Source: Paenibacillus solanacearum
Lineage (GTDB): Bacteria; Bacillota; Bacilli; Paenibacillales; NBRC-103111
Assembly (NCBI RefSeq): GCF_910593845.1
Contig: NZ_CAJVAS010000009.1
Location: 124,001 to 188,000 of the forward strand
Reading direction: 5' to 3'
DNA: 64,000 bases
The translations under genes were made by a program, and so were the position numbers. Every line of letters begins with the position of its first letter. Position 1 is the first letter of the stretch. Below the pieces are notes generated by a model, which had not been told where the DNA came from, ran no database searches, and saw nothing but the letters and a program-made list of their open reading frames with translations. Below, one piece after another: positions 45,260 through 54,568 of the stretch.

Positions 45260-45955
45260 TTATAGATTTACTTTTTGCAATCGAACCAATGAATCCCTAT
45301 AGGGCTCTGCCTTTAGGACAAAATTGAACTTATCCAAGCTTAAGCACAGATCAAAATCTCGGGGAGGAGCGGACGCCGGATCGCGCGTATCCAGAAACGT
45401 TCCTGTTCTGCTTTCGTGACGCATAAAGTGTGCGATGGCATTGAAATCTCCCGGCTGTCCTTCCAGGACCTTCTTCACATATTGTGCAAACAGCGTATCT
45501 TCATCCGCTTCTTCCTTCGCCTCCCACCCCATGCATACTAAGGATACGCTGGCCGGCTTTTTCATACGGATGTAATCGATGATGGCTTGCGCGTTGACAA
45601 AGCTGCCTGTAATGATTTCATCCGCGCCTACTGCATTCGCGATTCCTTGTGTACCCGCGCTTGTTGTATGCACGACCGTCTTACCTGTAAAGTCCACGAA
45701 TTCAATGGAAGAAGGGGAATTCCCGTAGTCGAAGCCGGGCTGAATGAGCCCTCCCCTTTCTCCCATTAGAATGTAATCCGGATTTTCCTCTTTTAACCTG
45801 TATGCCGTCTGGATATCTCCAACCGGAATTAAATCCTTGACACCGCTAGCTGTTACAAAGCAGGCAACCGAGAAAGCCCGGAAAACATCGATGATAACGG
45901 TCAGCCCCTTGGCCTTGCGTGCTCCCTCGATTAGCTGATAGATATGGATCTCCAT
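45260..45955 (-). CDS. ComB-family 2-phosphosulfolactate phosphatase-like protein
   Basis: A 231-residue protein of the ComB family. Landmarks: TVIIDVFRAFSVACF near residue 20, LMGERGG, NSPSSIEF, VVHTTSAGTQGI and a C-terminal acidic region. ComB dephosphorylates (R)-2-phospho-3-sulfolactate in coenzyme M synthesis; in bacteria that lack coenzyme M, homologues of this fold are common and their substrate is not known. It follows the binding-protein gene by 48 bases and the phosphodiesterase-like gene before that, so all three may handle a phosphorylated or sulfonated imported compound. The ATG at 45955 has a modest ribosome site (AAAGGG 12 bases upstream). Confidence 0.82.
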   Translation of the reverse strand: MEIHIYQLIEGARKAKGLTVIIDVFRAFSVACFVTASGVKDLIPVGDIQTAYRLKEENPDYILMGERGGLIQPGFDYGNSPSSIEFVDFTGKTVVHTTSAGTQGIANAVGADEIITGSFVNAQAIIDYIRMKKPASVSLVCMGWEAKEEADEDTLFAQYVKKVLEGQPGDFNAIAHFMRHESRTGTFLDTRDPASAPPRDFDLCLSLDKFNFVLKAEPYRDSLVRLQKVNL

Positions 45956-46003
45956 AAATGAGCGCTACCCTTTCTCCGGCATGAATGAGCTGAGGCCACT
46001 TGC

Positions 46004-47338
46004 CTATTGACCCGATTTAATGACTTGATCAATGTTCCCTTTGGCCACATCCGCTTCTTTCCGTAATGCGGTGTTCAAATCGGTGGATCCCGTTACAATC
46101 GCCTCGACGGCCCTTACCGCCGCCGTTACGACATAATCCATGTGTATACTTGTTTCTTTCGTTGGAGCGGGCTCCAGGGCCGTAATCGCGTTAATATTTT
46201 TCCCATCCAAATCCTTAAGGTCCTTGAAAATTTGCTTTTTGATCGCTTCATCCTTCAGAACGGTCATGACTCCGCTCTTGTTCTGTTCGAGCTGGACCTC
46301 GTCGGAAAGAAGATGAGCAATGACTTTAAAGGCGGCATCTTTATTCTTAGAGGTGGGGGTAATGGCTAACAGTCTTGTATATTCCTGCGTGCCCAGGTTC
46401 GGAAGATCCTTAAAGACCGGCATTGTCACTAAGTCCCAATCCATCACGCCTTTTTCAAGACGGGCTACGGTATCCATATGTGCCAGATGGCCAACATACA
46501 TCGCCACATCCTGATCCTTGTAGAAAGAATTGAGCGAGCCCAAATTTTTGCCGGTTGGACGGTTCCCGGGAACCTCGTATATTTTCAACAGTTCACTCAA
46601 ATAATCGGCCCAAGCATTGTTTGCAATCAATGGAGTATTGGTCTTGTTGTCCACCAGCGGAATGGATCTCTGATTGCTGTGAATTAAGAAGTTCGGGGTG
46701 ATATCCAAGCCGCGGTACGTTTTCCCGCCTTCGTTACGGGTAAGCTTTCCTGCCAAGGCCCGAACTTCCTCCCAGGTCATCTTATCCTTCGGATAAGGAA
46801 CGCCGAATCGGTCGAACAACCCCTTGTTGTACATCAGAACTAGCGTTTCTCTGGATACGGGCATAAATTCGATTTTTCCCGGATCGGAATACGCTTTCAT
46901 TTGGGCAGGCAGTGTAGGCTGCAGACGCTGCAGGTCAAAATTGTATTTTTTTATTAATGGCGTAAGATCGTCGAATACCTCCATCGGCTTCTGCTTGCCG
47001 AACCATGCCGGTGTCGTGTAGAACAGGTCGGGCGTTTCGCCTTGAGCAATCAGCTCCTCCATACCGGCCTTGCCGGTAGTCGCTTTAGGCGTCAGCCGAA
47101 CCAAGTTTACATTGGGGAACTTCTTTGCGATGGGATCGGCAAAATATTGTTTGTATTTGGCGTCATCCAGCGTAGGGATATACGCCTTCAAAGTGACCGG
47201 TTCATTGATCGTGTCGAGCAGATTGCTCTTGGGCTCCGGACTTGCTGACGGAGCAGCGGATTCGCTGGCACAACCGATTGTCACCTGCATGGCGATGAGA
47301 ACTGCGGTACTGATGCTAGCTGCTTTAACTAGGTTCAT
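46004..47338 (-). CDS. extracellular substrate-binding lipoprotein (orphan ABC type)
   Basis: A 444-residue member of the orphan binding-protein set: YFADPIAKKFPNVNLVRLTP, DRFGVPYPKDKMTWEE and LLSDEVQLEQ. The signal ends TIGC (Cys23); Thr at -3 is unusual for a lipobox, so lipidation is likely but not certain. ATG 47336-47338 follows GAGGTGG by 5 bases. The gene lies 43 bases after the phosphodiesterase-like gene and 48 before the ComB-like gene. The ligand may differ from those of the pectin modules because the neighbours are phosphatase-type enzymes. No permease is linked. Confidence 0.88.
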   Translation of the reverse strand: MNLVKAASISTAVLIAMQVTIGCASESAAPSASPEPKSNLLDTINEPVTLKAYIPTLDDAKYKQYFADPIAKKFPNVNLVRLTPKATTGKAGMEELIAQGETPDLFYTTPAWFGKQKPMEVFDDLTPLIKKYNFDLQRLQPTLPAQMKAYSDPGKIEFMPVSRETLVLMYNKGLFDRFGVPYPKDKMTWEEVRALAGKLTRNEGGKTYRGLDITPNFLIHSNQRSIPLVDNKTNTPLIANNAWADYLSELLKIYEVPGNRPTGKNLGSLNSFYKDQDVAMYVGHLAHMDTVARLEKGVMDWDLVTMPVFKDLPNLGTQEYTRLLAITPTSKNKDAAFKVIAHLLSDEVQLEQNKSGVMTVLKDEAIKKQIFKDLKDLDGKNINAITALEPAPTKETSIHMDYVVTAAVRAVEAIVTGSTDLNTALRKEADVAKGNIDQVIKSGQ

Positions 47339-47381
47339 CGTGTCCACCTCATTTATTCATATGGTTTGCCTTGCTATGCGA

Positions 47382-48815
47382 TTATTCCTTAAAGAACGAG
47401 CCGCCGATATATCGGGTGCCGTTGACTTGGAATATGCGGAGCCCTTTCGTTTCCTCGGGATCGGCGAATATCACCTTCTCCAAGCATTGCGGTACGTCGT
47501 CTACGCCCTTGAATCCTTCATAAAGAACGCGTCCATCAAAACCGTTCTCCGATAGCCCCAAGAGATGACAAACGGTCGGGGCAATATCTACAATCCCGCA
47601 GGGGATGTCAGATACAGCGTTTTCCTTAAAATCCGGACCGTATCCGACGCAGAAAGCTTTCATCTCGTAGGGACTCGTCGATCCGTGAGTAGACCGCCTA
47701 TCCTTGGAAATGTTGTGTAACATACCCGGAACGCCAAACGGATTAGGGGAATCACTCCACACGGGATTCACGGCAAGCACGGGAATTCGGTTATGCTCAA
47801 TAGGTCCCAGCAGCTCCTCCATACTGATAACGCCCGAAAGCTCATTCGAATATTCAGGATGGGCAAATACAAGTCCGCACCAGATCTGACGATTTAACCA
47901 ATCCGCCAAATGCTGGAGCTGCGACCGTTCTGGGCGCCCTTGGCCGAAGTAATACACATAATAATCCGACGTCCCCCACGTTTTGGGTAAATGATTCTCC
48001 TTCTCGTACTCCTTCAGCCAATCGCCTAGATGCTTTCGGGGCTCTACGCTGACGTGGCCGTGATCGCTGATCAGAAGCAGGTCGAGCTGATCTTCAAGAG
48101 CTAATCTCTTTATGGATGCTACGACATCCGCTACGCATTGATCAACAAACTTCAGCGCTTCGATTGCTTCCGGAGACCCTAAGCCATAAGCATGGTTGGC
48201 TGCATCCGGCTCTGTGATCCAAAGCACCATAACCTCGTTGTCCGGATCGGGCAAAATCATCTCGGTCAACACGTTGACGGCCCACAGCGTCTTTTCTTTC
48301 TTGAGCGCCGAAGTCTCTTCCGCGGGAGGGCCCATCCGGCGGTGTGCTTCAACGAGACTTGGACTGCCATAGGTCGAGGCGGAATTCATAATATGTTCCG
48401 GATTGTTAAAATCCCAAATGAACGAAGCGCCTGGCGAGCTGGAAGCGGCAGCGGCAAATCGTTTCCCGTTAGCCTTCAATCGGTCGCCCAATGTCGGCAG
48501 CAGTAATAAAGGACCTCCCGTCTCTTTATGAAAAGCTCTCAAATGCCGGTCGTTGCCGGTTTGGACCCACCCATCGTCCAACGGAAAGCCCGGGATGTGC
48601 ATACAGTTGCCAAATACGCCGTGACGGCCGGGATATGCGCCTGTCGTTAACGTGCTCATGCTTATGCGGGTTGCCGAAGGGTAGGAGGAATGAAAGGATG
48701 AGAAGCGTGTCCCTTTCTTCAAGATTTCGCAATAGGCGGGCATATGATCGGCACTTATGTTGTCTGGCCTTAATCCGTCTGCTCCGATAATGAGTACTCT
48801 GCGTCGCTTTTCCAT
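47382..48815 (-). CDS. type I phosphodiesterase / nucleotide pyrophosphatase family enzyme
   Basis: A 477-residue member of the alkaline-phosphatase superfamily. Metal ligands and nucleophile appear in order: Asp13 in IGADGLRPD, Thr49 in SYPSATRIS, WITEPDAANHAYG near 200-212, LLISDHGHVS near 247-256 and HGSTSPYE near 385. These fit a two-zinc phosphodiesterase or phosphonate monoester hydrolase. No signal peptide is present, so it acts in the cytoplasm, unlike most NPP enzymes. It opens the operon PDE, binding protein, ComB-like. It diverges from an AraC gene at 48980. Substrate unknown. Confidence 0.88.
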   Translation of the reverse strand: MEKRRRVLIIGADGLRPDNISADHMPAYCEILKKGTRFSSFHSSYPSATRISMSTLTTGAYPGRHGVFGNCMHIPGFPLDDGWVQTGNDRHLRAFHKETGGPLLLLPTLGDRLKANGKRFAAAASSSPGASFIWDFNNPEHIMNSASTYGSPSLVEAHRRMGPPAEETSALKKEKTLWAVNVLTEMILPDPDNEVMVLWITEPDAANHAYGLGSPEAIEALKFVDQCVADVVASIKRLALEDQLDLLLISDHGHVSVEPRKHLGDWLKEYEKENHLPKTWGTSDYYVYYFGQGRPERSQLQHLADWLNRQIWCGLVFAHPEYSNELSGVISMEELLGPIEHNRIPVLAVNPVWSDSPNPFGVPGMLHNISKDRRSTHGSTSPYEMKAFCVGYGPDFKENAVSDIPCGIVDIAPTVCHLLGLSENGFDGRVLYEGFKGVDDVPQCLEKVIFADPEETKGLRIFQVNGTRYIGGSFFKE

Positions 48816-48979
48816 TTGAAGAACGTCCCTTCTGGATTTGCTCTTTTATTGTATAATAATTTTATTGCAACTTCATTGTATCAAGAGGAATACATGTTTA
48901 CTATTTACGATACTTTTATTTTCTTGTACGATACTTTAATATCATTTCGATATTGAAACCCAAGGCGGGGGGAATGGGA

Positions 48980-49753
48980 ATGGCGATTAAAAATGTAATT
49001 CTGCTGGATTTCTCCGAAAAGTGGAAAGCGTATAATAAGATTCTAACTTCTCCGCATCATTTGTTGATTTTTGTCGAAAAAGGAGCTTGTGCATACCGTA
49101 TCGAGGGGACTCCGTATGTCGTGGAAAAGGGGGATGTATTATTTATTGCAGAGGGTCTGGGACGGCAAGGCGAAGCTGTCAATGAAGATGCTCATACCAA
49201 ATATTCGATCCATTTTACAGGAGACGATGTGTTCCAGCACTTTCCGGATCTGAATCATAAAGCGGTCGTATTCAAAACGGCGTCGCTTCATTCGTATTTA
49301 AAGCAATCCTACGCCCATATGTATGCCATTTGGGCCAAGAAGGATATGTATTTTAAACCGATCTGTGAGTATATGCTGCTGGAATTGATCGTGCGTATTC
49401 ATCAAGAGTCTATGGTGCAGCAAAGCTCAAGCAAGCAGCCAAGCGTCGTTCAGCAGGTTCGCAATTATATTACGGAGTACTACCGGGAGCCTCTTTCGAT
49501 TAAAGAGCTGGCACAGTTCGCCAATAGAAGCGAATCGCATATCATTACAAGCTTCAGAAAGCACTACAACATGGCTCCTCTTGAATACATGCACAGGATT
49601 CGTATTACGAAGGCCGAGGAGCTGCTCTTAACAACGGGAGCTAATATCGAAAAAATTGCGATGGAGCTTGGCTATTATGATGCTGCACACTTCAACCGTT
49701 TGTTCAAAAAGTTAACCGGAATGTCCCCATCGATGTATAGGAAGCTGCAGTAA
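48980..49753 (+). CDS. AraC-family transcriptional regulator
   Basis: A 257-residue regulator with a short cupin-like domain (LLIFVEKGACAYRIEG, EKGDVLFIAEGLGRQ) and C-terminal helix-turn-helix pair (LSIKELAQFANRSESHIITS and IEKIAMELGYYDAAHFNRLF, ending TGMSPSMYRKLQ). I chose ATG 48980, 7 bases after a G-rich ribosome site; an upstream ATG (48974) touches it. It diverges from the phosphodiesterase/binding-protein/ComB operon and probably controls it. A DeoR-type gene follows in the same direction after 199 bases with its own promoter. Confidence 0.9.
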   Translation: MAIKNVILLDFSEKWKAYNKILTSPHHLLIFVEKGACAYRIEGTPYVVEKGDVLFIAEGLGRQGEAVNEDAHTKYSIHFTGDDVFQHFPDLNHKAVVFKTASLHSYLKQSYAHMYAIWAKKDMYFKPICEYMLLELIVRIHQESMVQQSSSKQPSVVQQVRNYITEYYREPLSIKELAQFANRSESHIITSFRKHYNMAPLEYMHRIRITKAEELLLTTGANIEKIAMELGYYDAAHFNRLFKKLTGMSPSMYRKLQ

Positions 49754-49758
49754 ATACC

Positions 49759-49868
49759 TTTTATTATCTTTTTCTATCCTTCAATTTTAATTGTAACTGA
49801 TGAACATGGCAAAAATGACGTATAAATTACTATTTACACAATCATCGGCTGCTTTTTATTATCTTTTT
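49759..49868. repeat. 15-bp direct repeat in an AT-rich gap
   Basis: TTTTATTATCTTTTT occurs at 49759-49773 and again at 49854-49868. Both copies lie between the AraC and DeoR genes, before the DeoR promoter. They could be binding sites or a duplicated scar. Confidence 0.4.
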
Positions 49869-49890
49869 ATTCCTTTTTCATGGCATAAAA

Positions 49891-49920
49891 TTGACTTTTC
49901 CTTCCGACCATTGATATGAT
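49891..49920 (+). promoter_or_regulatory. sigma-A promoter of the DeoR-type gene
   Basis: TTGACT at 49891-49896 and TATGAT at 49915-49920 are separated by 18 bases. The start codon follows about 30 bases later. Confidence 0.6.
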
Positions 49921-49952
49921 GAAAGCGATTGAAGCTAAACAAGGTCAGGGAG

Positions 49953-50738
49953 ATGAAAGGATTGTCAAAGCTGTTCGCCTACGAAAGAAGGACGAAAATA
50001 TCCGAATATTTGAATGAGCACCAGCGCGCAACCGTCAAGGAGCTGTGCCAGCTGCTCAACGTCACGCCGGCGACGCTGCGCTCGGATCTGGATGTTCTGG
50101 TAAGCGAAGGACATATCGAGCGCACGCATGGCGGAGCGATGATGAAAGCGAACGGGCGAGTCGAATACAAGTTTGCCACCCGGCAGCTGATGAATTCGGA
50201 CAAGAAGATCTCCATTGCCGGCGAAGCCGTCAAAATGATTTACCCCGGGCAATGCATCCTCCTCGATTCCAGCTCTACCGCCTTCGAGCTTGCGAAACTT
50301 TTAGCGAGAAAAGACATTCGCGCTACCGTCATTACGAACGGCATTTATTCCGCCATGGAATTGAGCAACAATGCATTGCTTACGGTTATTTTAATCGGAG
50401 GCGTGGTCCAGAGCGGTTCCCCCGTAATCGAAGGCAAGTTCGGCAGCTCGATCTTATGCCAGTTTGATATTGACACCATGTTTACATCCGCAACGGGCTT
50501 TACGTATGAAGACGGATTGACGGATTTTAACGTATACGAAGTCGATCTAAAAAAACTGATGGCCAAATTCGCCCGCAACGTAGTCGCCTTGCTGGACAGC
50601 AGCAAAATCGGCAATAGCTGCAATAACACGTTCGTTTCCGCCCATCAAATCCATACCCTCATTACCGACCGAAGCCTGGAAGAGCCATTGATGGAAAAGC
50701 TGCGAAGCGATCAAGTGAACGTGATGGTCGCTCCCTAA
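49953..50738 (+). CDS. DeoR-family transcriptional regulator
   Basis: A 261-residue regulator. The N-terminal winged helix is typical (RRTKISEYLNEHQRATVKEL, PATLRSDLDVLVSEGHIERT), then the sugar-phosphate sensor domain of the DeoR type (ILLDSSSTAFELAKLL, VITNGIYSAMELS, ILIGGVV, and DSSKIG near the end). The effector is usually a phosphorylated sugar. ATG 49953 is used here; TTG at 49962 or 49929 are alternatives because the ribosome site AGGGAG touches this ATG. It converges with the FAD-oxidoreductase gene. Its target is unclear: the neighbouring operons each have an AraC regulator. Confidence 0.88.
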   Translation: MKGLSKLFAYERRTKISEYLNEHQRATVKELCQLLNVTPATLRSDLDVLVSEGHIERTHGGAMMKANGRVEYKFATRQLMNSDKKISIAGEAVKMIYPGQCILLDSSSTAFELAKLLARKDIRATVITNGIYSAMELSNNALLTVILIGGVVQSGSPVIEGKFGSSILCQFDIDTMFTSATGFTYEDGLTDFNVYEVDLKKLMAKFARNVVALLDSSKIGNSCNNTFVSAHQIHTLITDRSLEEPLMEKLRSDQVNVMVAP

Positions 50739-50782
50739 TCCGCATTAGCTAACGAACAGATCGCGCCTTGCGCTTGCACCTC

Positions 50783-52108
50783 TCAATCGGCCTGCGGGAC
50801 GATCGCTCCGAAGCGCTGAAGCTGCGCCCTGAGCACATCCATCGGCACCTCTCTAACGGATATGCGCCGCTCTGCGGCAATGGAGGCGGCGAGACCTGCC
50901 GCTTGACCTGTGGCCATGCAGCTCGCCTGTACCCGGAAGGCGGAATTGGCCATTCGATCGCCGGCGGCACAACGTCCCGCTACGAGCAGGTCGTCGCTGC
51001 CCTTCGGGATCAACGCCCGATAAGGCAATGTCGGGACAACGCCCTGCGGAATCATTTTCTGCTCGATATGGTATCCGCTGTGATGATGCAGGTCGATCGG
51101 GTAGAAGCTGTAGCATACCGCATCCGGCCATACGTACCCGGAGATATAAGACTGCTCGTCGACCTCGGTCTCGCCTTCGATTCGCCATGTTTCGCGAATG
51201 CCGCATTCACCCGCGAAATACCGGACTTCCAAGTTCTCGCATCCCGGCACCTTACGCAGCAGGCTGACGGTGTTCAGCAGCATTTCTCGAGCCTTGATCT
51301 CCGCCTGCGTCTTCGTTTCGGAATTCGACCCGTCGATTCCCTGCACATGCATGTTGATCCGTCCGACCTTCAGCTCGTGGTACAGACCGGAGCGGCTGCG
51401 GCTGACTTCGCCTTTCGCCAATGCCTCCGTGTAGATCTGCTCCAGCTGCTCTCTCGACACTTCAGCCAGATTATAGCCGCCGATATCGTTGATTAACGTT
51501 CCGGGCTGCAGCACCTCGCCCTTTTTACGCGGATAACCCATCATCCCCGTTACGTTCGCGTCGCCGGTCGCGTCGATCAATTTGGCGGCTTTCACCCAAG
51601 TCAGGCCCGTCTTGCCGGCTAGCGCCACATCGTATCCGTCCTCCGCCGGCACAATGGCTGCCGGCATTTCGTGCAGCCGAAGGTGGACGCCTGCGTCCAG
51701 GCAGAGCCGATCGAGAACGGCGCTGTAGATGAAGCGGTTGACCAATACTTGCTGATGCCAATGCTTCGCGGGCGTAACGGAGAAATCCGGCAGCTTCGCT
51801 CCGCCAAGCTTGACGGTCTGCTCAATGATCTCCCAGCCGATGCCGCGAATGACCTGCTTCCCCCAGGCGTGGAACAGCCCTGGGAAATTGACCGAGGCCA
51901 CGGTCGTTGTACCGCCCAGCACCCCGTTCTTCTCGACCAGCGCCGTTCGCCTGCCCGTTCGCGCCGCTTGAATAGCAGCCACGCATCCGGCGGAGCCCCC
52001 GCCGAATACGATGACGTCATACGTCTCCGTGCCGGCCGCCGATTCGCCGTTCATCCGGCGATTCAGACCAAGCGCGTCCAGCATACGGGATTGATGTAAA
52101 GTATCCAT
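50783..52108 (-). CDS. FAD-dependent oxidoreductase
   Basis: A 441-residue flavoprotein with the dinucleotide motif VIVFGGGSAGCVAAIQAAR near residue 33, then ALVEKNGVLGGTTTVA, KLIDATGDANVTGMMG and a C-terminal LLVAGRCAAGDRMANSAFRV, as in the PF12831-type FAD oxidoreductases common beside sugar-binding proteins in Paenibacillus. The reaction is unknown; related proteins are often annotated as putative. The ATG at 52108 lies one base after the stop of the binding-protein gene; GGAGG is 15 or more bases upstream, so initiation may depend on coupling. No signal peptide. Confidence 0.85.
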   Translation of the reverse strand: MDTLHQSRMLDALGLNRRMNGESAAGTETYDVIVFGGGSAGCVAAIQAARTGRRTALVEKNGVLGGTTTVASVNFPGLFHAWGKQVIRGIGWEIIEQTVKLGGAKLPDFSVTPAKHWHQQVLVNRFIYSAVLDRLCLDAGVHLRLHEMPAAIVPAEDGYDVALAGKTGLTWVKAAKLIDATGDANVTGMMGYPRKKGEVLQPGTLINDIGGYNLAEVSREQLEQIYTEALAKGEVSRSRSGLYHELKVGRINMHVQGIDGSNSETKTQAEIKAREMLLNTVSLLRKVPGCENLEVRYFAGECGIRETWRIEGETEVDEQSYISGYVWPDAVCYSFYPIDLHHHSGYHIEQKMIPQGVVPTLPYRALIPKGSDDLLVAGRCAAGDRMANSAFRVQASCMATGQAAGLAASIAAERRISVREVPMDVLRAQLQRFGAIVPQAD

Positions 52109-52109
52109 A

Positions 52110-53441
52110 TTATTTATTCTCTGCCTCCAATGCTTTATTCGCTTCTTCCTCCGCCATTTGCAGTGCGGTGTTCAGATCGGTTTCGCCCATCATGACTCTG
52201 GCAAGCTGTTTCGTCAAAGGACTGGCAACGAGCCGGTCATGGATATAGCGCTCGATCGGAGCGGCCGGCTTATTGGTGAATACCGCCGGAATCATGTTCT
52301 TATCCTTGAAGGGGGAATCCTGTCCGAACGCCTTGCGGACCGCTTCGTTTTTGACGACGGGAACAAAGCCCTTCTTGGACAGCGTCGTTTGGAATTCGTC
52401 GGAGACGAGATAGTTCAGCACTTCCATCCCCTGATCCTTGTACTTGCTCGTGCTTGTCAGGAATAATCCGTTCGGATACGGCTGGCTGCCGATGCTTGGC
52501 AAATCGCCAAAGGTAGGCAGACTGACCATATCCCAGTTGAACGTTTCAAAATCCGGCTGAAGCTGCAGGTAGAAGTTCATCACGAACATGGCGACGTTCT
52601 TTTCTTTCATAAAGTCGTTGTTGTTTAACGTCCGCTTCAGCGATTTCAAATAGTCCCGATAGCCGCTCGCTTCCGTCGGTTCGACGATGCTTTTGCTGAC
52701 CATCTTGCGGTAGGCCTCGGTACGAATGGCCGCTTTCTCCGTCGACGAATTGACGTACGGCAGCGAGTAAGGATTCATCGTCAGCATATGGTCAATCGAA
52801 ACGCCCAGTCCGATATACTGGCGCCCGTCATAACGGGTCAGCCGCTTGCCGAGCTCGATAGCCTGGTCCCAGGTCATGCCGTCCTTCGGATACGGCACGC
52901 CGAATTTATCGAAAATATCCTTGTTATAGTAAAGAACAAGGCCGCCGTCATGAAGCGGATACCCGTACAGCTTCCCCGCATTGCTGAGCGATTTGAACAC
53001 ATTCGGCTCGAAACGGTTCATGTCGACCTTGTGCTTCTTCATCAGCTCGGTCAAGTCTTGGCCTAAGCCCGTCTTGATGATGTTCTCGCGCACACCGCTG
53101 ATCGTATCATGGACAAGATCGATGGTCTGGCCAGAGGCAATCAGGTTGGATATCGTATTTTGACGGTCTTTCGGAATATAGGTAAATTTGTAGTTTGGAA
53201 ATTTCTGCTTGAGCGCGTTCCCGAACCGCTCGTTCCAGACCTCCTCGCTATTGCCGACTTGACCGAAAATAACAAGTTCAGCCGGATCATTGGCATACGA
53301 TCGGGCCGGCTCCCCGTCCTTCCGCTCCCCCTGCGAAGCCGGTTGATCCGCCGGGATGCCTCCTGAGCTGCACGCCGTCATGGCCGCAACAGCCAATACA
53401 CATAAGCTCGTCAATTTCTTCCGATGCTTCCTCAATCCCAT
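52110..53441 (-). CDS. extracellular sugar-binding lipoprotein (orphan ABC type)
   Basis: A 443-residue binding protein with signal ending MTAC (Cys24). It has DKFGVPYPKDGMTWDQ at about 171-186, LVSDEFQTTLSKKGF and a final EEEANKALEAENK, close to the first binding protein of the window. ATG 53439-53441 follows AAGGGG. Its upstream region holds a cre-like site, and an AraC gene diverges from it. The FAD-oxidoreductase gene follows directly. No permease gene nearby. The ligand is probably an oligosaccharide but is not identifiable. Confidence 0.9.
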   Translation of the reverse strand: MGLRKHRKKLTSLCVLAVAAMTACSSGGIPADQPASQGERKDGEPARSYANDPAELVIFGQVGNSEEVWNERFGNALKQKFPNYKFTYIPKDRQNTISNLIASGQTIDLVHDTISGVRENIIKTGLGQDLTELMKKHKVDMNRFEPNVFKSLSNAGKLYGYPLHDGGLVLYYNKDIFDKFGVPYPKDGMTWDQAIELGKRLTRYDGRQYIGLGVSIDHMLTMNPYSLPYVNSSTEKAAIRTEAYRKMVSKSIVEPTEASGYRDYLKSLKRTLNNNDFMKEKNVAMFVMNFYLQLQPDFETFNWDMVSLPTFGDLPSIGSQPYPNGLFLTSTSKYKDQGMEVLNYLVSDEFQTTLSKKGFVPVVKNEAVRKAFGQDSPFKDKNMIPAVFTNKPAAPIERYIHDRLVASPLTKQLARVMMGETDLNTALQMAEEEANKALEAENK

Positions 53442-53498
53442 ACACCCCTTAACCGCTCAGATCGGTGCAGCGGGCCCGCTCCCCTACTCCATTGTATT

Positions 53499-53512
53499 TG
53501 AAAGCCCTTTCA
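53499..53512. promoter_or_regulatory. cre-like palindrome before the binding-protein gene
   Basis: TGAAAGCCCTTTCA matches 13 of 14 cre positions and is a perfect TGAAAG/CTTTCA palindrome with CC in the centre. It lies 58 bases before the start codon, the same distance as the site at 55913 from its gene. Confidence 0.5.
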
Positions 53513-53620
53513 GGTTACCATGCATTATTGTAAAATGAATGATATACTTTTTAACGGAATACGCGGTTTCATCGCAATCGCTCCGGTTGCCGGGCATCCA
53601 AGATCTGGGGAGGATCGTTC

Positions 53621-54436
53621 ATGCACATGTTTCCGCTGTGCGGCCATATTCCGCGACTTACTTATTTCAGGCACTTCGTGCACCATGAGCAGTTTTTCCA
53701 GTACGAGAGCATTCAGCGCGAATGGCTTGTTTTTGCCATAGCGGGGGGCTCGTTTTACTTTGAAATTGGGGACTGCCACACGACCGCTTCTTTTGGCGAT
53801 CTTGTGTTCTGCCCACCCGGCGTCGCATTCCGGCGCGTCGTTATCTCCCCTGTCTCCTTGTTCGTGCTGCGGATGGTTTGGATGGACGATGAAGGCCACG
53901 CGATCCCGCCGGACCGGCTCGGCCCCCTTCCGTCAGGCAAGGTCAGTCTCAGCAGCTCCGACCGGTTATTGGACATTTACTCGGCCTTTACACGGTACAG
54001 CCCCCTGCATGACCGGTGGAGCCGGATCAGCCGCAGCCATACCCTGCACCGGCTTTGGCTGCTGTACTGCGAGGAGATCGGCGAGCTGCTGGAGGACGAC
54101 CGGCCGCAGCCGGCCGATCCCCTCATCCAGCAGGCCGTCACGCTGATTCAAACCAAAGCGTTCGAGCGGTTCAGCCTTCATGCCGTGGCACAGGAAATCG
54201 GATTAAGCCGGATGCAGCTGTACCGAAGGTTCCAGTCCGTGCTCGGGATTACGCCGATGAAGTACTTGACCTCCCTTCGGCTCGAAAAAGCGAAGAGGCT
54301 GCTCGCCGAAACGAATCTGAATCTGGATCAAATCTCGGAATGCTGCGGTTACTTGAACGGCTTCTATTTAAGCCGTGTATTCAAGAGCAACTTTCGGATG
54401 ACCCCCATGCAGTACCGCAAGGAACACCGGCTGTAG
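53621..54436 (+). CDS. AraC-family transcriptional regulator
   Basis: A 271-residue regulator. The cupin-like N-terminal domain includes WLVFAIAGGSFYFEIGD and FGDLVFCPPGVAFRRVV. The double helix-turn-helix is at about 175-265 (FSLHAVAQEIGLSRMQLYRR, LDQISECCGYLNGFYLSRVF). ATG 53621 follows GGGGAGGATC. It diverges from the binding-protein/FAD-oxidoreductase operon, which it most likely controls. Terminator sequences follow only after the next minus-strand gene. Confidence 0.9.
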   Translation: MHMFPLCGHIPRLTYFRHFVHHEQFFQYESIQREWLVFAIAGGSFYFEIGDCHTTASFGDLVFCPPGVAFRRVVISPVSLFVLRMVWMDDEGHAIPPDRLGPLPSGKVSLSSSDRLLDIYSAFTRYSPLHDRWSRISRSHTLHRLWLLYCEEIGELLEDDRPQPADPLIQQAVTLIQTKAFERFSLHAVAQEIGLSRMQLYRRFQSVLGITPMKYLTSLRLEKAKRLLAETNLNLDQISECCGYLNGFYLSRVFKSNFRMTPMQYRKEHRL

Positions 54437-54495
54437 GCTGCTCGGGATCGTAAAGAAGCCGGATCGGCGCGTCCCGATGAACAGCAAACAACGCA

Positions 54496-54523
54496 AAAAG
54501 CCCGGCATAAGCGATTATGCCGG
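54496..54523 (-). terminator. terminator of the binding-protein gene
   Basis: CCGGCATAA (54502-54510) pairs with TTATGCCGG (54515-54523) around a 4-base loop, followed by TTTTT on the minus strand. The gene it serves stops at 54569. The converging AraC gene ends at 54436. Confidence 0.85.
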
Positions 54524-54568
54524 ACGTTGCGCTGCTCCTATCACGTCGTTCTCGTTCTTGGACGCCGC

